Assembly: GCA_003508835.1 (NCBI GenBank)
Contig: PUFA01000003.1
Coordinates: 18,081,501 to 18,145,500 of the forward strand
From: Eonycteris spelaea
Taxonomy: Eukaryota; Chordata; Mammalia; Chiroptera; Pteropodidae
Length of the DNA stretch: 64,000 bases
Direction of reading: 5' to 3'
Shown here: in pieces, positions 49,861-63,900 of the stretch
How positions within the stretch are numbered: the stretch's first letter is position 1
How the letters are laid out: each line of letters begins with the position of its first letter
Program-made: the position numbers and the translations under genes
The notes under the pieces: model-generated
Told to the model about the DNA's origin: nothing
The model's input: the letters and a program-made list of their open reading frames with translations, nothing else
Databases searched by the model: none

Positions 49861-51966
49861 TTGCAAGTATGAAAAATAATCTAGAGTTCTGTAGAGTTTC
49901 TTTGACCCTCTGTTTTGAATATGAATATTGGCCTTGAGTGGGGGGAATGTTTGTGTAGGGGAAAAGGTGGTTGAGTCTCTGATTGAGATGAATTTCAATG
50001 AAGTAAGGCTGATAAAGAAACAGGTAACTCTTTTTGCTGGTAAGGCAACACTGGCCTATGGTTCTCAGCTCAGGATGGGAGGAATAAACACAATCTTTAA
50101 GAAAATCTGGCCACTCCAGTTTAGGAGTTAGGTATGCTCCCTAAAAGGGTGTTTCCATTTTTCAATCTACAAGGAAATAGCATAACATAGATTCAGAATT
50201 AAATTAAGAAAAATGGGAGGTGCTTTGGAAATTCTCAGTGTCTTTATGAATGAGAAGTATCTGGTGAGGATGTTTTCATTGTTACTCCTTATTAATGAGT
50301 AACGTTATAATCCGAGACCAACACGCAAGCATTTCCTAATTGTTATACTAGGAAATCAAACTGATGTTTCCCTCCCCTTCTAGGAATTTGAAATTTTTAA
50401 CATATAAAGAGTAAACAGATTCACACTCATAATGATCTGCTGGTAATAGGAATGGTGATTCTGGGTAAGTGAGAGCCCCAGTTAATGAAGGAAAACTACT
50501 TTACATAACAATTCTGAATAATAGATTTAGAATAAAATCTTCTTTTAAATAACTATTTTGCACCACTCTCGTGAAATAATTGACTCAAAGATCATTAACA
50601 GATGCTAAAACCACAAGTTGAAAGGGAACAGAGAAAGGGGCATTAACATGGTGACAAGTATTGTATGTAGCATACTTATGACTTGCAAAGATTTTTCTTT
50701 TACAGTGAAGAAATATGTCATCACTAGATGATCCCAGTAATTGAACACAACATCACTAATAGCGAGACAAACTCAACAGGTGGATCCCAACATAATAAAT
50801 ATGAAAATACATTGATATATTTCATCTGTGAAATATACTGGCCAAAATTTTTATCCTGAGTCTAATTAAGCTTTAGATCTAACTTCTGTCTTAGAAAGGA
50901 GGAGCTAGCGGAACCTATCACATGATACCATGAGGAAAACATCAGGTGAATCCAGAACGTGGGGCATTCTACAACTAGCCTCATCTTTTCAAAAAGGTCC
51001 CAGGGCAAGGAGACTGGTCTAGATTATGAGATTTAAAAGACATACTCATATGTAATGCATGATTTGTAATTAGATTTTGGTTGGAAAAACTCTAAGATAT
51101 TTTTGGCATGACTGGAGAGATTTTTAATATGGACACATTATACCATCGGTGTTAATTTGTTAGGTGTAATAATAGTATTGTAGTATGTAAGGAAATATCT
51201 TTTCAGAGGGGAAATGCATGCAGAAGCATTTAGGGGTAGAATTTTATAACTTACTTTGAAATAATTTAGCTAGATAAATAGATATGAAGCAGATATAGCA
51301 AATGTTAACTGTTGTTGAATCAAGATGGGAAGTTTATGGATATTCATTGTTTTATTCTACTTTTCTATTTGTTTGAAAATTTTATATTAAGAAATTTAGG
51401 GAAACGGCTCACAGATACAAAATTGCATAAACCTGGCATGACAGCATTTTGGAAGGAGCACGAATGAGTGTCTGAAGGGCCACATTTGCATTGGACACCC
51501 GGAAAGAGCACTCGCTCCCTGAGTTCACCAGAGCAATGGAGTAAGATAGTCATTTGCTCCAGAATGTATGAGAATCTTGGAAGAATTAATGTACTTCCCA
51601 GAGTGCTCAAGTCATTGTCAGGAATAATTTACTCACTGGCAGGATCGGACTGAATAATTCATGTTATGACTTCGGTGGGAATGCTCATTGTTTGGTTGCT
51701 GTTAGTTGGATTATTTCCCCCCAAATTAAGTCACTTAATATTACCTCCTTTACATGAGGTGTTTTGGGGATGTACTTTCTTTCCTTAACCAATTCTTTCT
51801 CCCAAACAGCATGAAGTAATTGTCCTATCCACTCAGGCATAGAAGTAGAGTTAACAGTTAAAATGCAGAACTGCTCCCTGCAGTGCCAAATTGTTCTTAA
51901 ACTATAGTTGTCACTTAGGAGGTGAGTTTACTGCCCAACCAGTTCCTGTTTGTGGCATGATTTCAG

Positions 51967-52129
51967 GGAGCTGGACTGTGCCATGTTACGCCGCCTGGAG
52001 AAGAGGATTCTGGTTGACCTCCCCAACCTGGAGGCCAGGCAGGCCATGATCCGCCACTGGTTGCCCCCTGTGAGCCAGAGCAGAGCCCTGGAGCTGCGCA
52101 CAGAGCTGGAGTACAGTGTGCTGAGTCAG
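51967..52129 (+). CDS. KATNAL2: KATNAL2 exon, arginine-finger region
   Basis: Acceptor is catgatttcag| and donor CAG|gtaagc; 163 bp. Reads [19 protein letters not shown], then [15 protein letters not shown] and a tail to [15 protein letters not shown] contains the paired arginines that contact ATP of the neighbouring subunit in the hexamer. The frame is open and colinear with human. Confidence 0.93.
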
Positions 52130-52314
52130 GTAAGCTGCCCCGCAGGGAGGCACCACAAGACACCTTCTAGGCAGGGTCTCCTCGTGAGCTGTTTGGAGCC
52201 TCTTCCTTGAATCACTTAGAAAAGATCCAAAGTCTCCAGCAATGCAATGGGCTCCTTCTTCACAAAAGAACGAGCTCTCTGCCACTTGGGGATATTTGAG
52301 CAGAGAGAAACAAT

Positions 52315-52530
52315 GTGATGTAGTGAAAATAGCACAGGGTTTAGACTCGGAGAACCTATGGCCCTGTGTGACCTCAGGGGAATCACTTATTCTCTGAGCC
52401 TCAGCTTCTTCATCTGTAAAATAGGTAACCGATCCACTACAAAGGATTATTCTGATGATTAAATGAGTCTTTCACAAATGGAAGAGCTCTAAGTCTGTTA
52501 CCCCTGCTGTCACTAATATCAATGCCTCCT
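52315..52530 (+). mobile_element. MIR fragment
   Basis: gagcctcagcttcttcatct followed by gtaaaataggtaacc, in the short intron between two ATPase exons. Confidence 0.75.
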
Positions 52531-52936
52531 GAGCGGACACTTGAAATTGTTCTCTGAGGTTCCTCAAAGGCAGGTAAGAGCTTATTTACAAGAACAAAAA
52601 TGTCTATTAAATTTGATCATCATTGGATCATCATTTAGGCACGGGGCCCCATTAGGCTTTGTTGGATGGTCCAGTCCTTCACCAGCATCTTACAACATAC
52701 ATTTGGAGGGAATTAGAAAGTTGTTTACTGACCAGCTTCTTAAGTTATCCAAACCTAAGAGATAGGCCCCTCTCATCCCAAGAAGCACTCTCTACCTGGG
52801 AATCTTTGTATAGTGTTCATGGGGACAGATGTATAATCTAAACCTGGACTCTGTTACTGCGTCCTGCCTATAAGGATGTAATCACCACCAGCATTCTGCC
52901 TGCTGACCAATAATGCCTGGTTTGTGGCTGTTTCAG

Positions 52937-53039
52937 GAGACTGAGGGCTATTCAGGCTCAGACATTAAGCTGGTCTGCAGGGAAGCAGCTATGCGGCCTG
53001 TGAGGAAGATCTTCAATGCACTTGAAAATCATCAGTCAG
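52937..53039 (+). CDS. KATNAL2: KATNAL2 exon, sensor 2 helix
   Basis: Acceptor is ctgtttcag| and donor CAG|gtacgc; 103 bp. Reads [20 protein letters not shown], then [14 protein letters not shown]. The GYSGSDI motif opens the small helical subdomain of AAA ATPases. No defect seen. Confidence 0.93.
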
Positions 53040-53555
53040 GTACGCTTGGGATCAAAGCACAGGTGTTCTGAGAGGGAATTTGTGTTTAAAAATCCAACTT
53101 TCACCAGCAGATGGAGCCTTGTTCCTATTCTTGGTGGCTCTTCACATTTGAACATGTTCTTTGGGCAAACTGTCCTTCCAGCACTCAACCTGTCCCTATT
53201 CTGGTGTTCTGCTTTGGATCAACTTTGCCCCCAGATAAACTTAGGGCTTGGGCTTTTATTTCTCTGGCATACTATGATATTGGGCTGGATCGATTGTGGC
53301 ACTATATAAATATTAAATAATACTTTGATAATGATACCTTTAAGTCACTTTTTTTTTTTTTTTTTAGTCTGGGCTTCAGGGGCTGAGTTGCACATTAAAG
53401 AAATTTTATTCCCCAGCCCTCTTTAGTCTTGTCTTTTCTGCATTAACCATTAAGAATGCTGCATTATGCATTGTCTTGCAAGAAGGTCTATTAGCATTTC
53501 AAGAGCATTGATCATAAGGTCGATTGTTATGCCGTTTACTGTTGTTTTTATCTAG

Positions 53556-53695
53556 AGAGCAGCACTTTACCCAGGATCCAGCTGGATACAGTGACCACTG
53601 CCGACTTTTTGGATGTGCTAGCTCACACCAAGCCTTCAGCAAAAAATCTGACTCAGAGATACTCTGCGTGGCAAAGTGAGTTCGAGTCTGTTTGA
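53556..53695 (+). CDS. KATNAL2: KATNAL2 terminal coding exon with stop
   Basis: Acceptor is tttttatctag|; 140 bp to the TGA at 53693-53695. Reads [20 protein letters not shown], then [15 protein letters not shown] and ends SEFESV. This is the C-terminal Vps4_C-like helix of katanin-type ATPases; the native stop is kept at the family position. I could not fix the 3'UTR end; AATAAA occurs near 55636 but is not convincing. Confidence 0.92.
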
Positions 53696-56600
53696 AATCA
53701 CATTTACCCTGACCTGGCCACAAAGACAAGCACAGAGGCGTCCTGGTTTATTACTGTGAGTGAGAGAAGAACATAATGATTGGAGTAGAAAATTATTCTT
53801 AAAGACTGGATTAATTTGGACAACTGTATTGTTTCTGGAAATGTGAGATTTTTTAAAAATTTCATAATCGATGTCAGCAAAATAGTGAAGATTTCAATTA
53901 CAGTTGTATATGTCATTAGTTCAGACAGTGGAGACTTTTCTTACAATTAGACTCCGTAAAATTTCGACGAACAGTTTCTTGCAGTGTTCCTCATTCGTGA
54001 GCTGCTGTTTCATTTTGAAGAAAAAGATGTAGTAAGGAAAGCGGTGTTGGAATGCCCCAGGGGAGCATGGAGCTGGGGAGCCAATCAGAAGCTAGGCTTG
54101 GCAGACCATCTGACCAGCTAACAGTTCAAGGGTGCATAAGGATGGAGCAGCGAGGAAATGTAGTCTGTTGCTTTCTGACAATTCTGTAATCTCATCCAGT
54201 TTCCCTAATTCTGACTCCACCAGTTATAGTTATTATTGGCGCAACCCGCTACCAACTATGCCCCCTCGGATCCCCCTCGGATGTCACTGACCCATCTCTA
54301 GACATGGCTGTTTTGAGTCTAGAGCTAATAGCAGCGCGTGACTGGCACATCACCAATAGCTACCAGTTTGAGCGGTTTGAGTTCTGGCCCCGTGTCTCTG
54401 CCCTTCTCTTTCCATTACCATACTTCATTGGATCCGAAGCTCAGGGTAGGGTACTCGAGCTTCTAGAACTGTCATCCTGAGTCTCCCCTGCTCTTAGGCT
54501 CCTCCACATCTCCTTGCAGGTTACAAACAACTAGAAGCATCTCCCTCAGAAGTCTATAATCTGAGAGGAACCTACTTTCAACTCCTGATACATTTTGAAG
54601 GCTTTCACTAAATAATGCCACCCCTATCCCCACCTAGAACTTACCTACAGTAAGTCACCTCCTTTTCTCTTCCTTTGCCTTGTTTTCTTCATCCCTGCAA
54701 GATACACTCCTCCTCTGAAGAAAAACTTCCAGGAAAAGGACGTTTTGGATAAATATTCTAAAGGATGGTACCCTTTTAAACAAAAACAAAGCATTTGGGG
54801 GGTATTGATTATTTCAAGCAGATATCCTCAGATGCCTCTTAAAATGTCATTTCATGGAAAATATAGTCAAATTGAAAATATGCCTAATATAATGAATTTG
54901 ACGTAAAAAGATTTCATCTTAGGATATGCTAAACTTAAGCTTCTTCATGATCATGAGGTATTATACTATGCTGCACTAGTGATACCTAGAGGAATAGGTT
55001 TCTAAACTAAATGGCCTCAGACTGGCCTCCCTCTGCTTTTGGGTTGTTTTCTTGATGAGGCTGCCAGCTGACATTTCTTGTAGCTGTTAGTCCATTTGCT
55101 TGTGGCCACTAACATCCTTTCTAATTTCATAAAATCTCAACTGAATGGAACCTCAGCTGTTGCTGTTTACTCACCGTAGTTGGAAAGGAAAGTAGGTAAG
55201 TCTGGACTGTAGGTGTGCGTAGGAGTGAACAGGTAAAAAGGCGGAGGAGACAGTCCTGTGAGGGTAACTGCTTTGTGACAAGACATTGGGGCCCTTTTAG
55301 CTTACTGCCCATTCCTGATTCCAAGGTAAGTGTGGGTTTGCCATCCCTCACAGTGAAGACGTGCCGTCTTCCTCTACTTCCAAATGCCCACACGCAGCCT
55401 GCTGTGTACTCAACACCATGTCCACACACTTCCTCCATTCCTTTTAAAGAATTTCCGAGTTCACCTTTGTAATACTTCTACCTGTATTCCCTCACATAGT
55501 CAACCTTCCGCTCCTCTTTCCCTTGGAATGTTTGTCTCCAAATAATTATGTATGTATGTTTTTAGGTCATACTTTTATTTCAGTGGCTTTTTAAAAAAAG
55601 TTTTTGACATTAAAATGACGTCTTACCTTGGATGAAATAAAATGTAGCTCTTCATCCCTCTGCCTTGTCCCTCCCACATGTGAGTCTTCCCCAATCATCC
55701 CAAATAGTCATATTACAATTTTAGGTTAACTCAAAAATCACTATTTCCATGAGAACTACACCTTGTTCACAAATCAGGTTTTGTTTTGTTTTGTTTTTTC
55801 CTGGCATTAATAACTGCCTTTTTCCCCATTTGCTTAATTTTCTAAGAAGCTATTTATTTTTTTCTGTAACACATCCTCAGATCTGTCAAATACCCATCAG
55901 TATTATTTTCCAAATGGCCAAGTATCAGATAAGTTTTCCATTCCATGCCCTCCCGTCCTGGTGTGAGGGGAAGGGAACCAAGGACCACCGTACGCACCTA
56001 ATCCCCATTTTCAGCCCTGCACCTCACCCTGGCCCACCACACGCTCGCTCTTTCCAAGGCCTTAACTTGTATGGTCTCCCTTTTTCAGAAAATAAACCTC
56101 CATTCTTCTGCCCAGGTTGGGGAGCTCACCTGGCTGCTCGGGATGGGGAGAGTTTCTGAAGACTCCAGCCATTTTGTTTACCAGCTTTAAACCAATTCCT
56201 TGCTTCTCAATGCTGCCTCATACCTCACTTCCTCTCTACTTAGTGTTTCCTAGCCTTGGGTTTTTGAGATTGTCCTACAGGATGAATTTTGGTTGTCTTT
56301 TCTTTGTGCTGATTTTAATTATCCAACCACTTACCATCTTCCAAAATTTTTGTAGCCACTCGTCCACTGTTATCTCCTCTAACATTCTCTTGTGGGTTGT
56401 CCTTGTGGGTTTATAACTTCTTTCTTTCCTCTTATTTTAGTGGAGCTTTGAGAAAGAGGCCAGCTAACACACATGATTAATTTACTATGTTTAGAGTCTC
56501 TGGTTATTTTTCCAAAGTAAATTAAAAGCATATCTAAGTCTATAGGGATACAGGAGATTGGTCTGTTAATTCCTGGGGAGAATTCAACCTAATCCAACAG

Positions 56601-59599
56601 AGGTCACAACTCAAATATCCATAGGAACTTGGAACATAATAACATATGAGTAAAGTAAGATGGGTGCAAGACAAGGAAGGGGGACTGTGGTAGAGAGGGC
56701 CCAACTATCAGAACGACACAGCAGTGACTCAGTTCCAACTGAATGTAGGAATTTGGATGTAACACTGCAAGATCATCCAATCTTCCTAGGAAAACCAATA
56801 ATTGCTCTGCATTTAAAATTCTCCTGATATTTGGATGTTGGCAACTAAGGTTAACTATCTGCCTATAGACTTCTGACTTGTTCCTCACTTCATTTAGGTC
56901 AGAAGCCTTCTCAGATGGACTATACTTACCTAAAATAACTCCCTCATTCTTATTGGCTTTATTCATCTCTATCACTTAGCAATTTCTCTATTTTATTGGT
57001 ATGTGTGTTTTATTTATATACTCTACTCAAATGTTAATACCATGCTTATGATACTTTTTTCATTGCTACTGAATTAAACATTCTTTAAAATGGCACAAGC
57101 AAAAGAATATGAGCACTGTACCTGCTCCACAGGTTAGACATTGTTATTAGTGTCCAAAGCACTTAGCTCATTGCGCATGACTCTTCTCTGAGAGGACTTA
57201 AAACAACTGTCTTGAACTTGTCAGTGCCCTCTGGACCGTTAGATATATTTTTCTATGTATTGCTTTCCAACCAGAATATATGCATCTAAGAAGTTGGAGC
57301 GACATTCTCCTCTGTCTTCCTTAGTGCGTCATCCATAGTGGGCATTTAAGAAATAGCTTGATTTGCTCAGGCACATCAGCCAGTGAAACAAATAGGTGTT
57401 GAGATGTATATGATGTGAAAATAAGCACTGAAAAATGTAAGGTAATCAAAATTGTTTGATTTTCACAGATACGCAACTTAGATCATGAAAATTCCTGGTG
57501 CTCAGGCGCCTTGCTCTACTTCAAGAGAGCAGCGTGCTTTGGGGTAGCAGGCCTTAAGTAGGTAGTAGGGCATTAGGCTGGCATAATACAAAGTCAGCAA
57601 AGGCCTTGTGCGTTTATGCTGAAAAAGACTTTTGTGTCTTAGGTCAAAGAAACCTGACAGTGCAAACATGGCTCTATGCAAACAACTTCATAGGAAAAAG
57701 GAATTCTACTATCTGAGGCGGAGTGTTTTAGTGAAATGGTGCAATTTTTAAAATTCTTCATTACGGGTGCCCAAAGACTTCAGTTTCATATTACATGAAC
57801 AACCACTGATCTAAAACAGAGTAAACACAACCCGTGCAGGTATGTTTTTGACTTACCTGTCCATCCAATATGCTACTTCTTTTTAAATGTGGAATTAAGG
57901 GTGAGGTTCTAAGGGAATTTTTGACATCCATAGTACAGGTGGATGCCTTTCCTAGGCCTAAGTCAGCTCTGACAGATGTGAAATGGTAGGTGGAGCTACT
58001 GCGAAACCAGCGGATTCTGGAGGTGAGAATGGAGTAGAGCAACAACCATGTTTCTCCTCCACTGGACTGGCGCTTTGTCCACCTCCACACCTATCATGTA
58101 CCTGGCTCATGGCAGATGCTCAATAACCATCTTCTGACAAGGGGGGTTTTCTAGGACAGGATTATCATAAACCTGATGCAAACACTGTCCTTCAGGTTAA
58201 GTCCCGTAAGATAGCCCTTTAAATGGGAGAGATGGAAAATGAAGTCCTTTAGATGCTTCAGTTATTAAATTTCCTCCACAAGGCCCAAAACAGACCAACC
58301 AGCTGAGCTGGGAATATTGATATTAACCTGGATCTAAACCAAGATTTTTATTTATTCTCACAAACTTCACCGTGGACAGGTCAGTTAGCAAGCCTTATAT
58401 AATGTTTGTTAAATCAATAGAATATCAAACTAAGATTTTAATGGTCCACAGGGCCAAACGAGAATGGAGGAAAGTAGAAAAGCTGTTTTCCTGGGCTGGA
58501 TAATCATGCTCAAGTGATCTCACCCATTCCTGTCACTCTGTTTAACTCCTGACCACCAGTGATGCCCATCTCTTTGCTTTAGCTCTAACCTGTCTCCAGA
58601 GCACTGGATCCATTATTTCCAAGTGTCTAAAGAGGCTGCCCCCATAGAAACAAATCTAAAATAAACCTTACTTTCTCCTCCTTTCCCACAGCTGTACCTT
58701 CTGGCATTAAATTCCTGTAATATTTACAGCTATTTTTTATTGGTTCAGTAACCATCTGAGTGCTAGCTGTTTTATAGCAGACAGTTAAAAAAATGAGACA
58801 CAGTCCAGCCTGGTGGGGGAAAAGAGACGTGTAAGGCCCTAACAAGTGCTACATGGGCTGGAAGGAGGGAACACTTCGCTCCATCCTGCAGTCAGAATGA
58901 TATCACAGAGCAGAGACGAAGTATTCATATCTTGTATATTCTCCTTGGTGGCTCAACCAGTAAGGGTTTTCAAGGCAAAATCCTTTTCTTATATGCTTAT
59001 TCCTAGCCTGGCACTTAGCATGGAGCAACTGGCAAACAACGAATCACTGACCCAGGCACACACAGTAATAGGCCAGTTAAATGTAGCTCATCGGCCAGGC
59101 CCCAAGCAGTGATCTCTACCTGCACACTGAGCTTCTCTTTCTGTGCAGCCTTGCCCTGAGGGAGTTTAAATGTAGCAGAATGTCTCTTTTTTTAATCTTC
59201 AGGAAGACTCTCTCCATTAAATTGACTATAGAGATGTCTACCCTTTTTAGATTAACTGTGGACCTCCTGCTACCTCTGCACCATCATCACCACGAACGCA
59301 CAGCACTTAACATTTGCTGAATTCTAATTACCTAATATATGGACCATTCATTTAACCCTCACAACAAGCCTATGTGGTGGGTACTACTGTTACCTCCATT
59401 TTACATATAAAAGAGGCATGAAAGGCTAGGTGACTTTCCCCAGGGTCATGGTACTAGTTGGTGAGACTCCCAAATCTATGCTGCCACTCCACTCATCTTC
59501 TTTGGGTGGTGGTCCTGTCACATCTCTCCTCTGTACTCTAGGATGTTTAAGTACCAAGTTGGGGCATCTGCAAAAATAAGAACAGAGTGCTCACAAAAA
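53696..59599. other. KATNAL2 3'UTR and KATNAL2-HDHD2 intergenic region
   Basis: Between two convergent genes. The start must hold the KATNAL2 3'UTR, whose end I could not place. A MIR lies at 59275-59500. No other coding or RNA gene is supported; open stretches near 55749-56159 and 56604-56975 have no homology I recognise. Confidence 0.55.
59275..59500 (-). mobile_element. MIR fragment
   Basis: Reverse MIR: ccctcacaacaagcctatgt, then tacctccattttacatataa and gtgactttccccagggtca. Confidence 0.7.
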
Positions 59600-60879
59600 A
59601 AGGAAAGGAAGCTGCCATTTATTTAGCTTTGCTCTCTCCCATCCAAGACCAAGCTGATCTCTAAACAAGCATCCAAACCTGAGGCTCATTAACTTCGTGT
59701 GTGCCTCAATAAGGTGAACACTACAATGATGTACAATTACATGCTAATAAGTCAATGCCCAAGAGCCCTGTAAAACAACTGCAAAGGGCCAGGATTATCA
59801 CAGTATGCAAATGTACCAGGAAAATCATTACCTACTTAGTCCCTTTCATTTTGGTGGGTTTAACATGAGAAGAATAATCCATGCTACCAGACGAGATTTC
59901 ATTTTACAGCTGTAGTAACCAAGTACATAAAAGCCTGAATCTGTCCCAATAGCTTCTAAAAGATTTTTCCCATAGTGTCAGAGGCAAAAATAATGAAATC
60001 TTGCAAATGTACAGTTAATAGGACCCCAGTGGACACTAACTTCAAAAATGCATGGTCTATAAGACATTAAAGGCTTGATTTTAGTTTCTGCACTGTTCCT
60101 GTTAATAACAATGTCTAATTAAAACATCTGTAAAATACTGATAGTTTTAATTTTACATAAAATTTCCAAAACAACTGTTACACAGTATAATAGGTATCTG
60201 CAATGAATAGGTTATTAATGGAAATATTATTTTAAATTAAAATCAGGTTCTAAACTTAAATTAGTCATCTCTGGCTAATGAAGAGAAAAAGAAGTCACCC
60301 GTGCTGGGAATAACACAGCAGATAATCTAGTTTCCAACATCCATTAAAGCAGATTTACTCGAGCACTTAGGCTAAAGGACAATTTATTTTCCTTCTTCTG
60401 ACATGTATTCCACTTGGCACTTCTGATGGGCTTCACAGTTGAACTTAATATTAAAACTACAGCTTAATGCACCTTTCCATGTATTATTTTATAATCTTAA
60501 AAAACACCATTCAACTTTATTCACAATCTGAATCCACCCCACCCCTCCAATTTACCAGTGCGGAGAAAGCAGAGAACATGATGACTCTCTGCGGTAGATT
60601 CTCCCTCCTGGCCCTGCCTACCCTGATGAATATTTTAAAAGGAATGGCATAAAATCTCAGCTTTCCCTTTCTTTTACAAAATAAAACAAAAGAGAGAAGC
60701 AAGGCTTAGTGGCTGGCTGCAATTCAATACCTTTCTTTCTAATTAATGCACAATAAAAGAGGGTTGAAATGTGTCAGAGCTGAGGGGCGTGACTGCCTGT
60801 GTTGGCACTGAGTTAGTGAGGGATTCATTCCAGACGATGAAAAGCTGCGTTTCAAGTTGCTTCTGATTCACATAATGGT
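59600..60879 (-). other. HDHD2: HDHD2 3'UTR (inferred extent)
   Basis: Gene-free stretch downstream of the HDHD2 stop on the minus strand, AT-rich and free of recognised repeats. I place its end after the AATAAA at 59623-59618, which is followed on the minus strand by a T- and GT-rich element. An earlier AATAAA near 60515 could give a shorter form. The extent is an inference. Confidence 0.5.
59618..59623 (-). terminator. HDHD2: Candidate HDHD2 polyadenylation signal
   Basis: AATAAA on the minus strand, about 1.26 kb after the HDHD2 stop, with a downstream T-run and TGTGAGC within 30 bases, the usual cleavage-site layout. Not experimentally supported here. Confidence 0.45.
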
Positions 60880-60983
60880 TCACAGTAGATGCTGCAGAAT
60901 GTGGTCCACAGCATGGGGGAAACTCTCACAAGTTAAGTAAGGAGGTGGATTAATTTTTTCTTCATCTGCTGCTCGGTATTTTC
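60880..60983 (-). CDS. HDHD2: HDHD2 last coding exon (HAD-like hydrolase domain protein 2, C-terminus)
   Basis: On the minus strand an acceptor TTTCATTTCAG| precedes an exon that completes a glycine codon and reads [20 protein letters not shown], then [13 protein letters not shown] and TGA (60882-60880). This is the C-terminus of HDHD2, a HAD-superfamily phosphatase-like protein, nearly identical to human. Upstream exons must lie beyond 64000; I found none between 60984 and 64000. HDHD2 converges with KATNAL2, as in human. No defect is seen. Confidence 0.92.
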
Positions 60984-63900
60984 CTGAAATGAAAGTAAAG
61001 CCAATGAACAAAAGCTGCTGCTACTGCTAGAATGCCCCAGTAATCACACCCGAGAGCACCTGGTCCATCAGAGAGGCTCCCTTACAACCACAGAGAATCA
61101 GGGGCTCCACATCTCCCTTTTCGTGAGGCCTCAGGATGCAATAAGGCAATTCAAAGAAATACATTCAGCATCTTCCCAGTCCTGGCCTTTCACAATGGAT
61201 AATCAGAAGGACTGGGTTGCCTGACAGGGAGAGTTCCCTTCAAATCTCCACAGTGATGAAGTAATTTTCTTCCCCCACCGACCCTAAAGATAGGACTAGT
61301 GATTAAACCTATGCTTTTAAATGAAAGCCCAGACTCCACAGGACAAAGGCCTTGTCAGCTCCAGAAGGTGACTGCTACCAAGCAGGGACCCTGTAAGCCT
61401 GGCAAATGAGAGAGCCTAGGGGTGGGAGGAAAGAGTAAAGGATGCTCAGGACAGGCCACATGCACAGCAGGGCATGAAGGGCAGGACACCGCCTACTCGC
61501 CCCAGTCTCTGGGATTCAAGACACACAACTGAGCACCCAACACAGCAGAGGAACCATTCCACACAGTGCTCACAGAGAGCTTTTACAAATGTAGATCAGA
61601 TGATGTTTGTACACCTTTAATGGGGTTTCAGTGCCCTTCGGAAAGAACCCCAAATCCCTACCACCGCCTACCATGCCCTTTGACATCTGGCCCCAGCACC
61701 CTTCTAACCTTACAGCATGTGCTATTTTCACGAGGGTGCAATTTTGACCCGACCTGGCTCTTTTGAGGACCCTGACACCTGCTATTTCGCTTTGCCTCCA
61801 ACGTTCTTCTCACCTGGCCACCTCCCTCACATTTCAGGTCAGACTCCAGTTCCCATCAGATTAGATCCCTTCCCTGTTGTTCTCTCTCTTAGCATCCTGT
61901 TCTTTGCCTCTACATTTATAACAATTTGTAACTATATACTTGTTTAATGCCATCTCACACCTAAGACTGAAAGTTCTGAGAGTAGGGACTAGGCCTGCTA
62001 TAGTCCCTAATATATTCCCAGCACGTAACATAATGACCAGCACACAGGGTGAGCATTCCACAATTTAAGAATAGAAGGGAGGAGGGAGGGAAGGAGGGAG
62101 GGAGGAACACTGCTTCAGCTGAGGCCTTAGGGAACCAGACCAACTGTCCCGTAGCCACCCGGGCTGCCTCTGCCCGTTCCCTTTTCTCCTTGCTCTCTCA
62201 TCTTTTTTTCCTGTGATTTCTGCTATTCATTCTTCCACATTTTCCAGTATCCTCTGACTAAATCCAGCTCCCCCAACAAAACAACCATCATTTTCTGCAA
62301 TTCCTTCCATTTCCTACAACTGCTTCTTTAAGAGGCTTTGCCAGCAAACACAAAGCCTGAAAACGCCATTCTACACCTTTGCACTATGGTAGCAAAGGTG
62401 CTTCCTGTTTTGTCTTACTGACCTGAATTCCTACAGGAAAGGAACAAGCATCAAACATACAAAGGCAATGAATATACACCTCATTCATTTTAGCATCCTC
62501 AAGGTACCTGTCCATAATTTGGCCCACATGGCAAACTCTTAACTGCTAGCTTTTTCTCAAGCTTGAATCCCATTAAGTATAAACTCCTTTCAAGATTTCT
62601 ACTTGGTTTCATAAGTAAGTTAATGACTAACTACTGCTATACCACCAACTTCCAGACCATGATAAGAGCTTGCAGAATGCTTTGCTGAATCTGGCCCACC
62701 AAGTGGAGTGTCTACAAAGCACAAATTGACACAGTGACATATGTACGATAGTTTTAGCACCTTGTACTATGTTTGGCATACAGCAGGTGCACAATAATGT
62801 TGGCTGAGTGAATGACATAGGCCACTATCACTCTGCCTGACTCTGTAGCAGTATGTGCTTTCCCGAATGGGTAAATGATGAATACAGGAAACCCATGTTG
62901 ATGATATTAGATAAAAAAGAGTGATCCCATCTTTTCTAGGTGACTTACATGCTGAATAGAAAAAAAATCTGATTAGGACTAGTCAAAATCTTTATTAACA
63001 TATCATTAAACAAATGTATATTGAGCATCTACCATAGGTCACTCCTTGAGAATCAAAATGGCTCAAGATTCCATAAAAAAGCACTTATTACTGAATAAGT
63101 TAAAGTCTTTATAGTACATTTCAACACTAGGAAGCCTGGCAATTGTTCGAATGCACTGAGTTCAAATATATCAGTGGAGCTGGCTATTCGGTGTGATTTC
63201 TGAACAGTGGGCTTACTTGGGATTTTTTTCTGACCAGAGGTGAATGGTACAAATGGGCCTGTTTCCATGTGTTGGATTTAGCTGCTCTACAAGTCATACA
63301 TTTTAGATTAGGTTGCGTTATGCTACTGGCTTTTCTAAGACGATCTGGATGCTTCTGCAATAAGCTGATTACAACCAAGTGCCAGTCAGAAAAAAAGGCA
63401 GAGCCAACGGAAAGCTGAGCCATAAGACACTGGCATAGGCCCAGTTTTGATACTTAAATCTTTAATTGTGTGAGCTAAAGAAAGGTAATGTTCATGGGAA
63501 TAATACACAAGAGGAAAAATAGTTATCTGAGGATTTCCTCAACGATCAGAAAATAAAATGGTGAATGTCTGAAAATTAAGATATGGGGAAGAATAAAGGA
63601 GTATGGCTATTTTTCTGATTCTTCTGCTACTTCCTCTTTCTTTGCTTAACTTAAAGGGCAGTGTGCTCCTGAGAAGCTGCTAATCATTTTGACTGAGAAA
63701 CCTGAAAAATCTGTCAATTCTCAAGTGAATGGTGTCACTGTCTGCAGAGCTCCAATGGTTTACCCCCAATCCCAGGCACACGCAGACTGCGTTTCCACTC
63801 TGTTCACACAGGGCCTTGCCAAATACTTCTTATTCATTGTAGCTGCAGCTATGTTTTCTTGTTTCTATTTTTAAATTCCAAATAGCTTTTATGCGACCAC

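Noticed and set aside
55749..56159. 136-codon open frame between KATNAL2 and HDHD2
   Set aside because: Low-complexity hydrophobic and proline-rich translation without family resemblance; probably chance.
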